A stretch of 64,000 nucleotides of DNA from Pseudomonas sp. B21-056 (GCF_026016325.1 NZ_CP087203.1:1798001-1862000), one strand, 5' to 3'; counted from the first letter of the stretch, positions 33,675 through 43,586 are shown. Notes: generated by a model not told the origin, from the sequence alone. Translations and numbers: made by a program.

Positions 33675-34996
33675 ATGTATTTATCAGCTCGTCTCGATAG
33701 GTCGGTATTGTTGAATGCTTTGCTGTTTTTCGCCTATTTCCTGACTTTAGTATGGGTGAACAATAGCTATGTTTATATACTTCATGAGTACATGGGGGCG
33801 GCAGCAAAGCATATCGATTTCGGGCTGATAGTTTACCTGGCGGTTCTGGCTTCGATTTGTGCGTTGCTGTGTGGGGGGCGCGTGGAAAGGCCTGGAGATC
33901 TTATTGTCTGTCTACTTTTTCTCGTGGTAGTACCCCATGCTCTTGTTCTAAATGCCGCAAACAACTTTTCACCCGATACGAAGCCATGGGAAGGGGTGTC
34001 ACTGGGTGTAATGTTTGGGGTGGTGATAATCGCTTTAGCGAATAAAATTAGATTTTACGAAAGTCAAAGTAGGCAAAGTGATGCACTGAGTCGAAAATGT
34101 TTGGCGATTCTAGCGTTTGCCAATATTTTGGTGCTTTTTTTATTTTTTTTAAAAGCGCAAGTTATTTTTCTTTTAGTTTTCCTGATCAGTACGTACGAAG
34201 AGCCTTGGCGCGCGATGTATTCCAAGCTGGCTCGGGGGGTGGCTATCTCGCATCCATAGGCACGCAGGCATTTTTCCCTGTGCTTTTTGCTTGGGGTGTC
34301 TACCGGAAATCGCATATATATATACTACTAGGTTTGGCAAATGCCTTTGTGTTGTGGGGGGCGTTTGGCCAGAAATATCCTTTTATGGTACTACTGCTTA
34401 TCTATTTTCTGATGCAGTACTTTAGGCGCTACGGAAATGTAAAAATTTCTTGGTTGTTATCTGGTGCAGTCGTTTTTTTGTTGGCGGGGGCGCTTGAGTT
34501 TGAGCTGTTTGGCTATTCATATCTTAATGACTATTTCGTGCGTCGTGCTTTCATCGTCCCCTCAACGTTGTTAGGGGCTGTGGATAATTTTGTTTTATTG
34601 TTTGGTTATAATTTCTATAGTGATACCTTGCTTAGTTCTATAATGGGTGTGGCGAAGTCGGAACCATTGACTTTTCGAATTGGCCAAGAAATTTTCGATA
34701 ATCCGAACTTGAATGCCAACGTAAATTTTTTCGCTATCGCTTATTTGCAGGCTAAGTATGTCGGGGTCGCCGTTGAGTCCCTGTTCGTGAGTGGGGTTGT
34801 GCTGTTGTTGAATTTGTTGTACATGCGCTATGTCGCCTTCCTCACTATCCCTGTTGCGCTTCTCTTTGCGACAAAAATCCTGGAACAGTCACTTTTGACT
34901 GTGTTGATGGGTTCTGGTGTTTTCTTGATGCTAGGGTTCATTGTACTTGTCTCCGTGCCCTTTACCTTCGGGGGAAGTAAATTCAATGAGCGCTAG
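33675..34996 (+). pseudogene. wzy: O-antigen polymerase Wzy, split by a -1 frame change in a poly-T tract
   Basis: The gene sits where wzy lies in the O5-type order, between wbpE and wzx. Reading from ATG 33675, the first frame gives hydrophobic segments and then ends at 34259. The -1 frame is open from before 34097 to 34996, and it, not the first frame, overlaps wzx by 11 bases. Joining them at 34136-34151 gives about 440 residues with roughly ten membrane segments, the expected size for this Wzy. The joint region reads CTT TTT TTA TTT TTT TTA AAA and so contains two T_TTT_TTA heptamers in the first frame. It may be an inactivating deletion, a phase-variable tract, programmed frameshifting or an assembly error. 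Composition is clearly AT-rich. Confidence 0.8.
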
Positions 34997-36221
34997 TTTC
35001 TTGGGGCGTATCGCTCGTGTCTTAATGGGCACTATCGGAGCTCAGCTCATCACAATGGGGGTCATGCTCCTTCTTGTTCGCCTGTACACCCCGGCCGATC
35101 TCGGTGAATTTAGTGTCTGGCTATCATTTGCGACAATAGCCGCAGTTGCTATTACAGGTCGTTATGAAATGGCGATTTTTAATTGCAATGGAGCGCATGA
35201 TATTCAGGCTATACTCAAACTTATCTTCATTATTGGAGTATTGACCTCATTGGGGATCGTCGGTGCCGCGATGTTGTGGGATGGCGTTTTCTATAACTTG
35301 CCACCTGTGATTTCTATGTTCTGGGTGTCGCTTGTTGCTGTGATTTTTGGCATAGGGATGAATAAGGTCGTATTGTCGTTGCTGACCTATCAGCAAGCAT
35401 TCAATAAGCTTGGCATATCTCGAATCAGTCTTGCGGCGTGTATTGCGGTCGCGCAAGTTATTGCTGCCTACTTTTCTCAGGGCGTTTCGGGTCTAATTCA
35501 CGGCCAAGTAATCGGAGTTATTACAGCGACGGGCCTTTCGTTGCTCTGGATTAACAGTACTTGGCTAAGGGGGAGTATTAGCTCGAGTTGGTTGTCTGTG
35601 AAGGAGATGGCATGTCGGCATAAGAACTTTCCAAAATTCTCGCTTACTGCTGATCTTTTGAACACAGCAGCGAGTCAGCTTCCGGTTATATTTATTGCTG
35701 CTCGGTTTGGAAGCGAGGCCGCGGGTTGGTTTGCGTTGACTTTAAAAATGATGGGCGCGCCTATTTCCTTATTGGCAGCTTCGGTGCTTGATGTTTTCAA
35801 AGAACAGGCAGCACGTGATTTTAGAGTGCAAGGGAATTGTTATCGAATATTCTTGAAGACGTTCTTCGTGTTAGCATCACTCGCTATAGTTCCGTTTGGA
35901 ATTTTTGCACTAGTGGGCGAATGGGTTTTTGGTTTGCTCTTTGGTCAGGAGTGGGTAGAGTCAGGGCGTTACGCGGTACTACTGATTCCTCTATTTTTCA
36001 TGAGGTTTGTCGTAAGTCCGCTAAGTTATACAATTTATATTGCGCAAAAGCAGAAGCTGGACTTGTTATGGCAGATATGTCTGCTTTTGTTCACTTGGCT
36101 ATGCTTCACGTTCTCCCAGGAAATTGATTCGGCTCTGTGGTCCTATTCAATCGGATATGCGGTGATGTATATGATATATTTTTGGATATCCTATCGTGCG
36201 GCGAAAGGAGAATCGCAATGA
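34986..36221 (+). CDS. wzx: O-antigen flippase Wzx
   Basis: Wzx flips undecaprenyl-linked O-units across the inner membrane. The 411-residue product has about twelve hydrophobic segments from its start ([20 protein letters not shown]) to the C-terminus and the general look of the polysaccharide transporter family; 411 residues is also the O5 length. The start ATG at 34986 lies within the last codons of wzy, overlapping by 11 bases. The stop overlaps hisH2 as ATGA. AT-rich. Confidence 0.9.
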   Translation: MSASFLGRIARVLMGTIGAQLITMGVMLLLVRLYTPADLGEFSVWLSFATIAAVAITGRYEMAIFNCNGAHDIQAILKLIFIIGVLTSLGIVGAAMLWDGVFYNLPPVISMFWVSLVAVIFGIGMNKVVLSLLTYQQAFNKLGISRISLAACIAVAQVIAAYFSQGVSGLIHGQVIGVITATGLSLLWINSTWLRGSISSSWLSVKEMACRHKNFPKFSLTADLLNTAASQLPVIFIAARFGSEAAGWFALTLKMMGAPISLLAASVLDVFKEQAARDFRVQGNCYRIFLKTFFVLASLAIVPFGIFALVGEWVFGLLFGQEWVESGRYAVLLIPLFFMRFVVSPLSYTIYIAQKQKLDLLWQICLLLFTWLCFTFSQEIDSALWSYSIGYAVMYMIYFWISYRAAKGESQ

Positions 36222-36829
36222 TCGTCGTTGTTGATTACGGTGTCGGTAATATTGCTTCTGTACTCAATATGCTCAAAAAAGTTGGCGCCAAAGCCAAAGC
36301 ATCAAATTTGCCGAGTGATTTGGAAAAAGCGGATAAACTAATCCTTCCTGGTGTGGGGGCGTTCGATGCCGGAATGCGCTGTCTACGTGAAAGTGGTTTG
36401 ATCGATGTACTGAATGAACAAGCGTTAACCGTTCGCAAACCTGTCATGGGCATCTGCTTGGGCTCGCAAATGCTGGGATGCGGTTCCGAGGAAGGTCAGG
36501 AGAAAGGTTTGGGTTGGATTGATATGGATATCGTGCGCTTCGAAAAGCGAGAAGGGCGCAAGGTTCCACACATGGGTTGGAATGAGGTTCAGCCCAGAGC
36601 CGATCATCCCATTTTGAATGGGCTGAACGAGCAGAGTCGATTCTATTTTGTCCATAGCTATTACATGCAGCCCAAGGTCGAAAGCGATACTTTATTGATT
36701 GCTAACTATGGCCAGGAGTTTACCGCTGGAGTAATGAGGGAAAATATATTCGGGTTTCAATTTCATCCCGAAAAGAGCCACAAGTTTGGTATGCAGCTAT
36801 TCAAAAATTTTGTAGGTCTCGAGCAATGA
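36218..36829 (+). CDS. hisH2: Glutamine amidotransferase HisH2 (ammonia supply for sugar amidation)
   Basis: This 203-residue class I glutamine amidotransferase has the nucleophile Cys in GICLGSQMLG and the His/Glu pair in FQFHPEKS. It resembles HisH of histidine synthesis but is embedded in the O-antigen locus with a HisF-like partner and WbpG, as in P. aeruginosa O5. There the trio is thought to deliver ammonia to form the acetamidino group on ManNAc3N-type uronic acid. AAAGGAG lies seven bases upstream. ATGA overlaps join it to wzx and to hisF2. Confidence 0.93.
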   Translation: MIVVVDYGVGNIASVLNMLKKVGAKAKASNLPSDLEKADKLILPGVGAFDAGMRCLRESGLIDVLNEQALTVRKPVMGICLGSQMLGCGSEEGQEKGLGWIDMDIVRFEKREGRKVPHMGWNEVQPRADHPILNGLNEQSRFYFVHSYYMQPKVESDTLLIANYGQEFTAGVMRENIFGFQFHPEKSHKFGMQLFKNFVGLEQ

Positions 36830-37578
36830 TTAGGAAACGTGTTATTCCTTGTTTGCTTTTGCAGGATCGTGGGTTGGTTAAGACGGTAAAATTCAAGGAT
36901 CCGAAATATGTTGGAGATCCTATTAATGCAATTAGGATCTTCAACGAAAAAGAGGTTGATGAATTAGTTCTTCTGGATATAAGCGCTACGAAGGCGAAGC
37001 GTGATCCGGACTTTGAGCTTGTGGCGGAGATCGCGAGTGAGTGCTTTATGCCAATTTGTTATGGTGGAGGTATCACCAAGCTAGAGCACGCACAAAAGCT
37101 TTTTGCCTTGGGTGTTGAAAAAGTTGCTATAAATTCGGCTTCAGCAGATGGTCTGTCTCTGATCAGCAGCATTGCAGCGCAATATGGTTCGCAGAGCGTA
37201 GTAGGTTCAATCGACTGCAAAAAGGGACTTTTGGGTGGGTATTCAGTGTGCACTCACAACGGATCTCGGGATATCAAGAAGTCTCCCGTGGAATGGGCGA
37301 AAGCTTTAGAGCAGGCTGGGGTAGGAGAGATATTCCTGAATTCCATTGACCGCGACGGAACGCAAAAGGGTTACGATCTCTCGCTGATTTCAAATGTGGT
37401 TAATAGTGTACATGTACCTGTCGTGGCCTGCGGTGGTGCCGGGTCTACAGATGATTTGCTTGCTGTATTCAACAATTGCGAAGTTTCTGCTGTATCGGCA
37501 GGTAGTCTTTTTGTATTTCACGGAAAACACAGGGCAGTCTTGATTAGCTATCCAGATATTAACAAGGACAGTAAGTGA
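36826..37578 (+). CDS. hisF2: HisF2 cyclase-like partner of HisH2
   Basis: This 250-residue (beta/alpha)8 barrel resembles imidazole-glycerol-phosphate synthase subunit HisF. It starts MIRKRVIPCLLLQDRGLVKT, and has the PICYGGGI and ACGGAGSTDDL phosphate-binding loops and NSIDRDGTQKGYDL. As the partner of HisH2 it should channel ammonia, here to the sugar amidation enzyme WbpG rather than to histidine synthesis. It overlaps hisH2 by four bases and is strongly AT-rich. A gap of 136 bases precedes wbpG. Confidence 0.93.
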   Translation: MIRKRVIPCLLLQDRGLVKTVKFKDPKYVGDPINAIRIFNEKEVDELVLLDISATKAKRDPDFELVAEIASECFMPICYGGGITKLEHAQKLFALGVEKVAINSASADGLSLISSIAAQYGSQSVVGSIDCKKGLLGGYSVCTHNGSRDIKKSPVEWAKALEQAGVGEIFLNSIDRDGTQKGYDLSLISNVVNSVHVPVVACGGAGSTDDLLAVFNNCEVSAVSAGSLFVFHGKHRAVLISYPDINKDSK

Positions 37579-37714
37579 AATATATTTTGTTAGTATTGGT
37601 TTTTTAGTGGCGCTTTTGGTGCGTAGCGTTTGAGAAGATTCTTGAAGCATCATATTATCGGGTCACTTTCGATTAAGCGATCTCCGTGATTAATGAATTC
37701 TATTGAGGTGTGCA

Positions 37715-38848
37715 GTGACTCAGGTATGCTCCCGGTGTGTAATGGATACGTCAGACTCCCAGATCGTCTTTGATGATCATGGCGTTTGCAATCACTGTCG
37801 TAAGTTTGATGAGGTTCAGAGTCAGCAGCTATTTTCCGACGGTTCGGGCGCTCAACGGCTTGAGAATATCGTTGCGCAGATAAAAAAAGACGGTGCCGGT
37901 AAAGAGTATGATTGTATTATTGGCTTGAGTGGTGGTGTTGATAGCTCCTATTTGGCTCTTAAAGTCAAAGACTATGGCTTGCGTCCGCTTGTAGTACATG
38001 TCGATGCTGGATGGAATAGCGAGCTCGCGGTTAGTAATATCGAAAAGATAATAAAATATTGCGGTTATGATTTGCATACCCATGTTATGAACTGGGAAGA
38101 GGTTCGGGATCTGCAGTTAGCGTACATGCGTGCAGCTGTCGCGAATCAGGATGTACCTCAAGATCATGCCTTCTTTTCAAGTATGTATCATTTTGCAGTT
38201 AAGAATAATATTAAATATATTCTTAGCGGCGGAAATCTGGCGACCGAGGCGGTTTTCCCAGAAACATGGCACGGTAGCGCTATGGATGCTATTAATTTGC
38301 GCGCAATACATAAAACTTATGGAGAGCGCGCGTTGAATGATTACAAGACCATTAGCTTTTTTGAATATTATTTTTGGTATCCCTTCGTGAAGGGAATGCG
38401 GACTGTTCGTCCGTTGAATTATATGAATTATAATAAGGCCGAGGCGGAAGTTTATTTGCGAGATACAATAGGATATCGCTCCTACGCTCGTAAACATGGC
38501 GAATCTATTTTTACTAAGCTCTTCCAAAATTATTATCTACCAACCAGGTTTGGCTACGATAAACGAAAAATTCATTACTCCAGTATGATTTTATCAGGTC
38601 AATTGACTCGTGAAACTGCTCTGATAAAGCTTGCTGAGCCACTCTACGACCCTGAGGAGTTAGAAGCCGATATCGAATACTTCTGCAAGAAGATCAGGAT
38701 CTCGCGGTCTCAATTCGACGAGCTGATGAATGTGCCAATACACGACTACTCCGACTTCAAAAACTGGGATGGTTTGCAACGTTTTGCCAAACGTGCGCAA
38801 GGATTGCTCCAGAGGCTGATGGGTAGAAAGCTTCGAATCTATTCCTGA
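37715..38848 (+). CDS. wbpG: N-acetyl sugar amidotransferase WbpG
   Basis: WbpG is expected to convert the 3-acetamido group of the uronic acid precursor to an acetamidino group using ammonia from HisH2/HisF2. The product has 377 residues from GTG 37715, which follows GAGG by six bases; a TTG at 37703 is less likely. The N-terminus has paired Cys motifs (CSRCVMD, CNHC) that could bind zinc. The PP-loop ATP pyrophosphatase motif is GLSGGVDSSY. It belongs to the same family as PseA/LegG-neighbour amidotransferases of nonulosonic acid pathways. AT-rich. Confidence 0.9.
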   Translation: MTQVCSRCVMDTSDSQIVFDDHGVCNHCRKFDEVQSQQLFSDGSGAQRLENIVAQIKKDGAGKEYDCIIGLSGGVDSSYLALKVKDYGLRPLVVHVDAGWNSELAVSNIEKIIKYCGYDLHTHVMNWEEVRDLQLAYMRAAVANQDVPQDHAFFSSMYHFAVKNNIKYILSGGNLATEAVFPETWHGSAMDAINLRAIHKTYGERALNDYKTISFFEYYFWYPFVKGMRTVRPLNYMNYNKAEAEVYLRDTIGYRSYARKHGESIFTKLFQNYYLPTRFGYDKRKIHYSSMILSGQLTRETALIKLAEPLYDPEELEADIEYFCKKIRISRSQFDELMNVPIHDYSDFKNWDGLQRFAKRAQGLLQRLMGRKLRIYS

Positions 38849-38869
38849 GAGCCATTTGCATAGGTTTAT

Positions 38870-39988
38870 ATGATGAAAGTAGTTCACTTGACGTCGGTGC
38901 ATTCTCGATACGATATTCGAATTTTTCAAAAAGAATGTCGTACGCTTGCAAGTGCTGGTTATGATGTCACGTTGATCGTTGCAGATGGTAAAGGTGATGA
39001 GCAGGTAAACGGGATCCAGATATTGGATGTCGGTAAGCCTAAAGGCAGGTTGCAACGGATATTCAAAATTACGGGTGATGTTTTTACTACAGCACTGTCG
39101 CTTGATGCGGATATATATCAGTTTCATGACCCAGAGTTGCTTCCAGTGGGTGTGAAATTAAAAAAGGCAGGGAAGGTTGTCGTTTTTGATTCTCATGAGG
39201 ATGTTCCTAAGCAACTTTTAAGTAAGCCTTATTTGCACCCGTTTCTTATGAGGTGTATATCTGTTGCTTTTTTTGTGTATGAGCGCTTTGCGTGTCGTAA
39301 TTTGGATTTTATCTTTGCGGCGACGCCTTTTATTCGCGATAAATTTTTACGTATCAATTCGGCTAGTATCGATATAAATAACTTCCCAATGATTGGCGAG
39401 TTGGACGCAGCTGTTTCTTGGGAAGAGAAGAAAAAAGAAGTATGTTATGTGGGTGGTATCGCAAATATTCGTGGTATCTCACAAGTCGTTGATGCCTTCA
39501 GCCACGTTTCAGAGGGCGTGCGTCTCAATCTGGTCGGGCGCTTCAGCGAGTCTCATGTCGAACAACGGGTGCAGGAACTCGAAGGTTGGGCTTCCGTTAA
39601 TCAGCTAGGCCAGCTCGAGCGATCGCATGTAAGAGATGTTCTGTCTCGATCTTTGGCTGGTCTGGTAACCTTTCATCCGTTACCCAATCACATTGATGCC
39701 CAGCCTAATAAAATGTTCGAGTATATGTCTGCGGGGATACCTGTAATTGCGTCGGACTTTCCTCTATGGCGTCAGATAATAGATGGCAGTAATTGCGGCA
39801 TATTGGTTGATCCAATGGATCCGCGCTCAATTGCGCATGCCATTGATGCTTTGGCCAAAGACCCAGAGCGCGCACGTCTTCTTGGTGAGAATGGTCGGAA
39901 AGCAGTAAGCGTACAGTACAATTGGGATATCGAGTCAAAAAAACTTTTGGCTTGTTATGAACAACTTTCGAAAAAGGTAAAAAAATGA
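38870..39988 (+). CDS. wbpH: Glycosyltransferase WbpH (GT4 type)
   Basis: This 372-residue GT-B glycosyltransferase should add one residue of the O-unit at the cytoplasmic face. The N-terminal half reads VVHLTSVHSRYDIRIFQKEC with HDPELLP and FDSHEDVPKQ. The C-terminal half has the nucleotide-sugar binding region CYVGGIANIRGI and NKMFEYMSAGIPVIASDFP with the GT4-type Glu. Start could be 38870 or the adjacent ATG at 38873. It lies 21 bases after wbpG and overlaps wbpI by four bases (ATGA). Which sugar it transfers cannot be told from sequence. Confidence 0.88.
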   Translation: MMKVVHLTSVHSRYDIRIFQKECRTLASAGYDVTLIVADGKGDEQVNGIQILDVGKPKGRLQRIFKITGDVFTTALSLDADIYQFHDPELLPVGVKLKKAGKVVVFDSHEDVPKQLLSKPYLHPFLMRCISVAFFVYERFACRNLDFIFAATPFIRDKFLRINSASIDINNFPMIGELDAAVSWEEKKKEVCYVGGIANIRGISQVVDAFSHVSEGVRLNLVGRFSESHVEQRVQELEGWASVNQLGQLERSHVRDVLSRSLAGLVTFHPLPNHIDAQPNKMFEYMSAGIPVIASDFPLWRQIIDGSNCGILVDPMDPRSIAHAIDALAKDPERARLLGENGRKAVSVQYNWDIESKKLLACYEQLSKKVKK

Positions 39989-41076
39989 AGATCTTAACAG
40001 TTTTGGGTGCTCGTCCTCAGTTTATTAAGGCGAGTGTTGTGTCCCACTTCATTTCCACTTTGCCAGCGGTCCAGGAGGTCGTTGTTCATACAGGACAGCA
40101 TTTCGATTCGAATATGTCCGATGTTTTCTTCGATGAGTTAGGCATGAAAACGCCAGCTTATCAGTTGGATATCCACGGTGGCGGCCATGGCGACATGACC
40201 GGCAGGATGTTGATTGAAGTAGAGAAGGTTCTATTGCAAGAGCGCCCTGACGTAGTATTGGTATATGGCGATACTAACTCCACGTTGGCTGGTGCATTAG
40301 CTGCGGTCAAATTGCATATACCGGTTGCCCATGTTGAAGCAGGACTGCGCTCTTTTAACATGGCGATGCCTGAGGAAGTAAATCGGATTCTGACCGACAG
40401 GGTTTCACGTTGGATGTTTACTCCAACTGCAACCGCTGCGAAGCATCTGAAAGAAGAGGGCGTGGGGGCCGCCAGTATCATTCCCGTCGGAGACGTCATG
40501 TACGACGTCGCAAAATTCCATGGCGGGCGTGTTGACTCCAGCGGGCGCGTAATGGCCAAGCTTGGCCTCAAGGAAGCTGACTTTGTACTTGCAACAGTTC
40601 ATCGCGCTGAGAACACCGATGACCCTTCACGACTTACCGCGATTGTCGAGGCCTTCCGCGACTTATCTACCGATTTGCCGATCGTATGGCCCGTGCATCC
40701 GCGGACGAGAGCGGTTCTGCAGAAGCGCGGGCAACTGGATGATATGCCAGAGAACCTGCACCTTATTGATCCAGTCGGTTATCTGGATATGGTACAGCTT
40801 GAGAAGCACGCCGCGCTCATCGCCACTGATTCGGGGGGCGTGCAGAAAGAGGCATTCTTTTACGGCGTTCCATGTGTCACGTTACGAGATGAAACCGAGT
40901 GGGTTGAATTGGTCGAAGCTGGATGGAATCGATTGGTTTCGCCGAAGTCTTCGCAAGAAGTGGCGACAGCCGTTCGTCAAGCCTTGGGTAGCAAAGGTGA
41001 GACAGTGCAGCCATATGGTCAAGGCAACGCGGCCGAGCTGATCATATGCCGCCTTGTCGAGGACCTCGCTGAATGA
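39985..41076 (+). CDS. wbpI: UDP-GlcNAc3NAcA 2-epimerase WbpI
   Basis: WbpI epimerises UDP-GlcNAc3NAcA to the manno form, UDP-ManNAc3NAcA. The 363-residue product belongs to the UDP-GlcNAc 2-epimerase (WecB) family, with LGARPQFIKASVV at the N-terminus, VYGDTNSTLAGALAA, HVEAGLRSFN, HRAENTD, and TDSGGVQKEAFFYGVPCVTLRDETEW. It overlaps both neighbours by four bases (ATGA), so wbpH-wbpI-wbpJ are translationally coupled. Confidence 0.94.
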   Translation: MKILTVLGARPQFIKASVVSHFISTLPAVQEVVVHTGQHFDSNMSDVFFDELGMKTPAYQLDIHGGGHGDMTGRMLIEVEKVLLQERPDVVLVYGDTNSTLAGALAAVKLHIPVAHVEAGLRSFNMAMPEEVNRILTDRVSRWMFTPTATAAKHLKEEGVGAASIIPVGDVMYDVAKFHGGRVDSSGRVMAKLGLKEADFVLATVHRAENTDDPSRLTAIVEAFRDLSTDLPIVWPVHPRTRAVLQKRGQLDDMPENLHLIDPVGYLDMVQLEKHAALIATDSGGVQKEAFFYGVPCVTLRDETEWVELVEAGWNRLVSPKSSQEVATAVRQALGSKGETVQPYGQGNAAELIICRLVEDLAE

Positions 41077-42299
41077 AGAACGTCTGGATCCTCAACCACT
41101 ACGCGCAGGAGCCAGGAGGGGCTGGCGGTACTCGTCATTACCAGTTGGCGAAAAATTTGCCTGCGCATGGTTGGAAGGCTTCGATTGTCGCGGCCAGTGT
41201 AGAGCACCAGTCTGGTCGGCAACGTCTTGCGGTTTCGGAGTCCGCCAGGCTTGATCAATATGACGGCGTTCCCTTCCTGTGGTTGAAAACATCGGAGTAT
41301 GAGGGGAATGGTACTGCGCGTATGCGTAATATGCTGGAGTACACCTGGCAGGTTGTTAAGCCCGGTAAGCTTACTGCATTGAAGAAGCCCGACGTCATCA
41401 TTGGCTCGAGTGTTCATCCGTTTGCGGCAGCCGCTGGGGCGGTGCTTGCGTGGCGATATAGAGTGCCTTTCGTTTTCGAAGTGCGGGATCTGTGGCCGGA
41501 AACGCTGATCGATATGGGGCGGTTGGAACGCAACAGCATGATCGCTCGGACGCTTCGTGTTTTGGAGAAGTGGCTTTATAAGCGCGCGAAGCGGATTGTT
41601 GTGCTGCTGCCCAAGGCGCATGAATACATAGTGCCTATGGGCATTGATGCGCAGAGGATCGCCTGGATTCCGAACGGCGTCGATCTCCAGGATTTTCCTC
41701 GTCCAGAGGATAAGGTGGCCGGAGATGAGTTCACGCTTATGTATTTCGGGGCTCATGGTCCAGCCAATGGATTGGATAATGTTCTACGTGCGCAACATAT
41801 CATCGAAGAAAATCCCGAAATGTCGCATGTCCAGCTACGGATTATTGGCAATGGCCCGTGCAAGGCCGAATTGATTGCCTTGGCTGGAGAGCTGGGCCTC
41901 AAACGCGTCAGTTTTGAAGACCCTGTTCCCAAGCGCGAGATACCGGCGTTGGCCGCGCAGGCGGACGCGTTTGTTTTCAACCTGATTAACGCTCCAGTGT
42001 TCAAATACGGAATCAGTTCAAACAAATTGTTTGACTTCATGGCTGGCCAGCGTCCGGTTCTGTTCTGCTGTGATGCGGGCAACAACCCCATCGAAGATTC
42101 TGGTTCCGGATTTACGGTCGAGCCAGGCAACCCCAAGGCGCTAGCCGACGCGGTCGCCAGGTTGTCGAGCCTGACGAGCGCCGAGCGAGCGGCCATGGGG
42201 AATGCGGGAAGGCACTACGTAGAAGTCGAGCATGGTTTCGACAAGCTTGCAGGAAGTTTGGCGCGTTGTTTGAATGAAGCTTGTGAGACCAGCAGATGA
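41073..42299 (+). CDS. wbpJ: Glycosyltransferase WbpJ (GT4 type)
   Basis: This 408-residue GT4 glycosyltransferase opens with NHYAQEPGGAGGTRHYQLA, typical of WbpJ and WbuB-like enzymes. It has VFEVRDLWPETLIDMG and the IPNGVDL turn between the two Rossmann domains. The donor-binding half has MYFGAHGPANGLDNVL and SNKLFDFMAGQRPVLFC. It probably adds a mannuronic acid-type residue, by analogy with O5. ATGA overlaps link it to wbpI and to the sugar-phosphate transferase gene. GC content has returned to near the genome level. Confidence 0.9.
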   Translation: MKNVWILNHYAQEPGGAGGTRHYQLAKNLPAHGWKASIVAASVEHQSGRQRLAVSESARLDQYDGVPFLWLKTSEYEGNGTARMRNMLEYTWQVVKPGKLTALKKPDVIIGSSVHPFAAAAGAVLAWRYRVPFVFEVRDLWPETLIDMGRLERNSMIARTLRVLEKWLYKRAKRIVVLLPKAHEYIVPMGIDAQRIAWIPNGVDLQDFPRPEDKVAGDEFTLMYFGAHGPANGLDNVLRAQHIIEENPEMSHVQLRIIGNGPCKAELIALAGELGLKRVSFEDPVPKREIPALAAQADAFVFNLINAPVFKYGISSNKLFDFMAGQRPVLFCCDAGNNPIEDSGSGFTVEPGNPKALADAVARLSSLTSAERAAMGNAGRHYVEVEHGFDKLAGSLARCLNEACETSR

Positions 42300-42886
42300 A
42301 GAGAGTCGTTGATTTTGCCGGAGCCCTTATGGGCTTGATCATTTTGTCACCGGTTATAGTAGTCGTGGCAATATTGATAAAGCACAAGCTGGGAGGGCCC
42401 GTGTTATTCCGGCAGGTTCGCCCCGGACGTGAGGGTAAGCCTTTTGAGATGATCAAATTCCGCACCATGCGTGATGCTTACGACCACAATAATGTTCCGC
42501 TGCCCGATGCACAGCGTATGACCCCGTTCGGTAGTTTCCTACGTTCCAGCAGTCTGGACGAATTGCCGGAGCTGTGGAACGTACTTAAAGGCGACATGAG
42601 CCTCGTAGGACCTAGACCGCTGTTGATGGAGTATCTTCCGCTCTATAACGAGCGACAATACCTTCGGCATAGGGTAAGGCCAGGCGTTACCGGTTGGGCA
42701 CAGATCAATGGGCGAAACGCTTTAAGCTGGCCGGAGAAGTTCGAACTGGATGTCTGGTATGTGGAAAATCGTTCTTTTTGGCTAGATCTGCAAATCATCG
42801 CGTTGACGGTTAAGAAAGTTATGAAGAAGGATGGTATTAGCGCTAGTGGAGAGGCCACTATGTCAAAGTTCACGGGCAATAAGTAA
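42296..42886 (+). CDS. PglC-like undecaprenyl-phosphate sugar-1-phosphate transferase
   Basis: This 196-residue protein should start the O-unit by moving a sugar-1-phosphate from UDP onto undecaprenyl phosphate. It is the short, one-membrane-segment type (hydrophobic residues about 8-30), like Campylobacter PglC, not the multi-span WcaJ/WbaP type. The family motifs are complete: KFRTMRDA, SSSLDELPELWNVLKGDMSLVGPRP in consecutive parts, and RPGVTGWAQINGRN. It replaces the WbpL-type initiator used in P. aeruginosa O5. ATGA overlaps wbpJ; its stop overlaps the next start (TAATG). Confidence 0.92.
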   Translation: MKRVVDFAGALMGLIILSPVIVVVAILIKHKLGGPVLFRQVRPGREGKPFEMIKFRTMRDAYDHNNVPLPDAQRMTPFGSFLRSSSLDELPELWNVLKGDMSLVGPRPLLMEYLPLYNERQYLRHRVRPGVTGWAQINGRNALSWPEKFELDVWYVENRSFWLDLQIIALTVKKVMKKDGISASGEATMSKFTGNK

Positions 42887-43506
42887 TGAAAAAACTTGCA
42901 ATCCTTGGTGCAAGTGGGCATGGGAAAGTGGTCGCCGATACCGCTGAATATTGCGGGTGGGAAGATATTACTTTCTTCGATGATGCATGGCCTTCCGTCA
43001 CTAGTATTGGCGTTTGGGCTGTGATTGGTACTTGCAACCAGTTACTTGAGCGGGTCCGTGAGTTTGACGGGATAATCGTAGCTATTGGTAATAATGCTGT
43101 TCGCCAGACCAAGCAGGCTGCGCTCACTCAGCGTGGCGCTATGTTACTGACGCTGATCCATCCTTCCGCTTATGTCAGCTGCCACGCGACGGTAGGGGCG
43201 GGTACCGTGATATTTGCTGGAGCTGTTCTCAATGCCGGTGCCAGAGTGGGGCTGGGTGGGATTCTGAATACAGGGTGTAGTGTCGATCACGACTGCGTTC
43301 TAGGTGATTTCGTTCATATCAGCCCTGGTGCCAGGCTCGCCGGTGGGGTCGTGGCAGGAGATCGCAGCTGGGTAGGCATAGGCGCGTGCGTAAAGCAAAT
43401 GCTGACCATCGGTGCCGCCGGGGTAGTGGGGGCCGGGGCTGCTGTCGTGGCAGATGTGGCAGAAGGTATTACAGTGGTTGGCGTTCCGGCGCGGGTTCTA
43501 AAATAA
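42886..43506 (+). CDS. PglD-like sugar N-acetyltransferase
   Basis: This 206-residue protein has the PglD/NeuD layout: an N-terminal Rossmann-like domain that binds the UDP-sugar (LAILGASGHGKVVADTA) and a C-terminal left-handed beta-helix of hexapeptide repeats that binds acetyl-CoA. The catalytic His is in CSVDHDC, about residue 135. With a PglE-like aminotransferase two genes on and a PglC-like initiator just before, the predicted reaction is 4-N-acetylation giving UDP-di-N-acetylbacillosamine or its 4-epimer. Confidence 0.9.
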   Translation: MKKLAILGASGHGKVVADTAEYCGWEDITFFDDAWPSVTSIGVWAVIGTCNQLLERVREFDGIIVAIGNNAVRQTKQAALTQRGAMLLTLIHPSAYVSCHATVGAGTVIFAGAVLNAGARVGLGGILNTGCSVDHDCVLGDFVHISPGARLAGGVVAGDRSWVGIGACVKQMLTIGAAGVVGAGAAVVADVAEGITVVGVPARVLK

Positions 43507-43586
43507 TTCCACCAATTTTGGCCATGCGACGGTAGACTTTGTAGCCATATGCATTCTCGCCAGTTTGATGAATCAGGATTAGTTCA

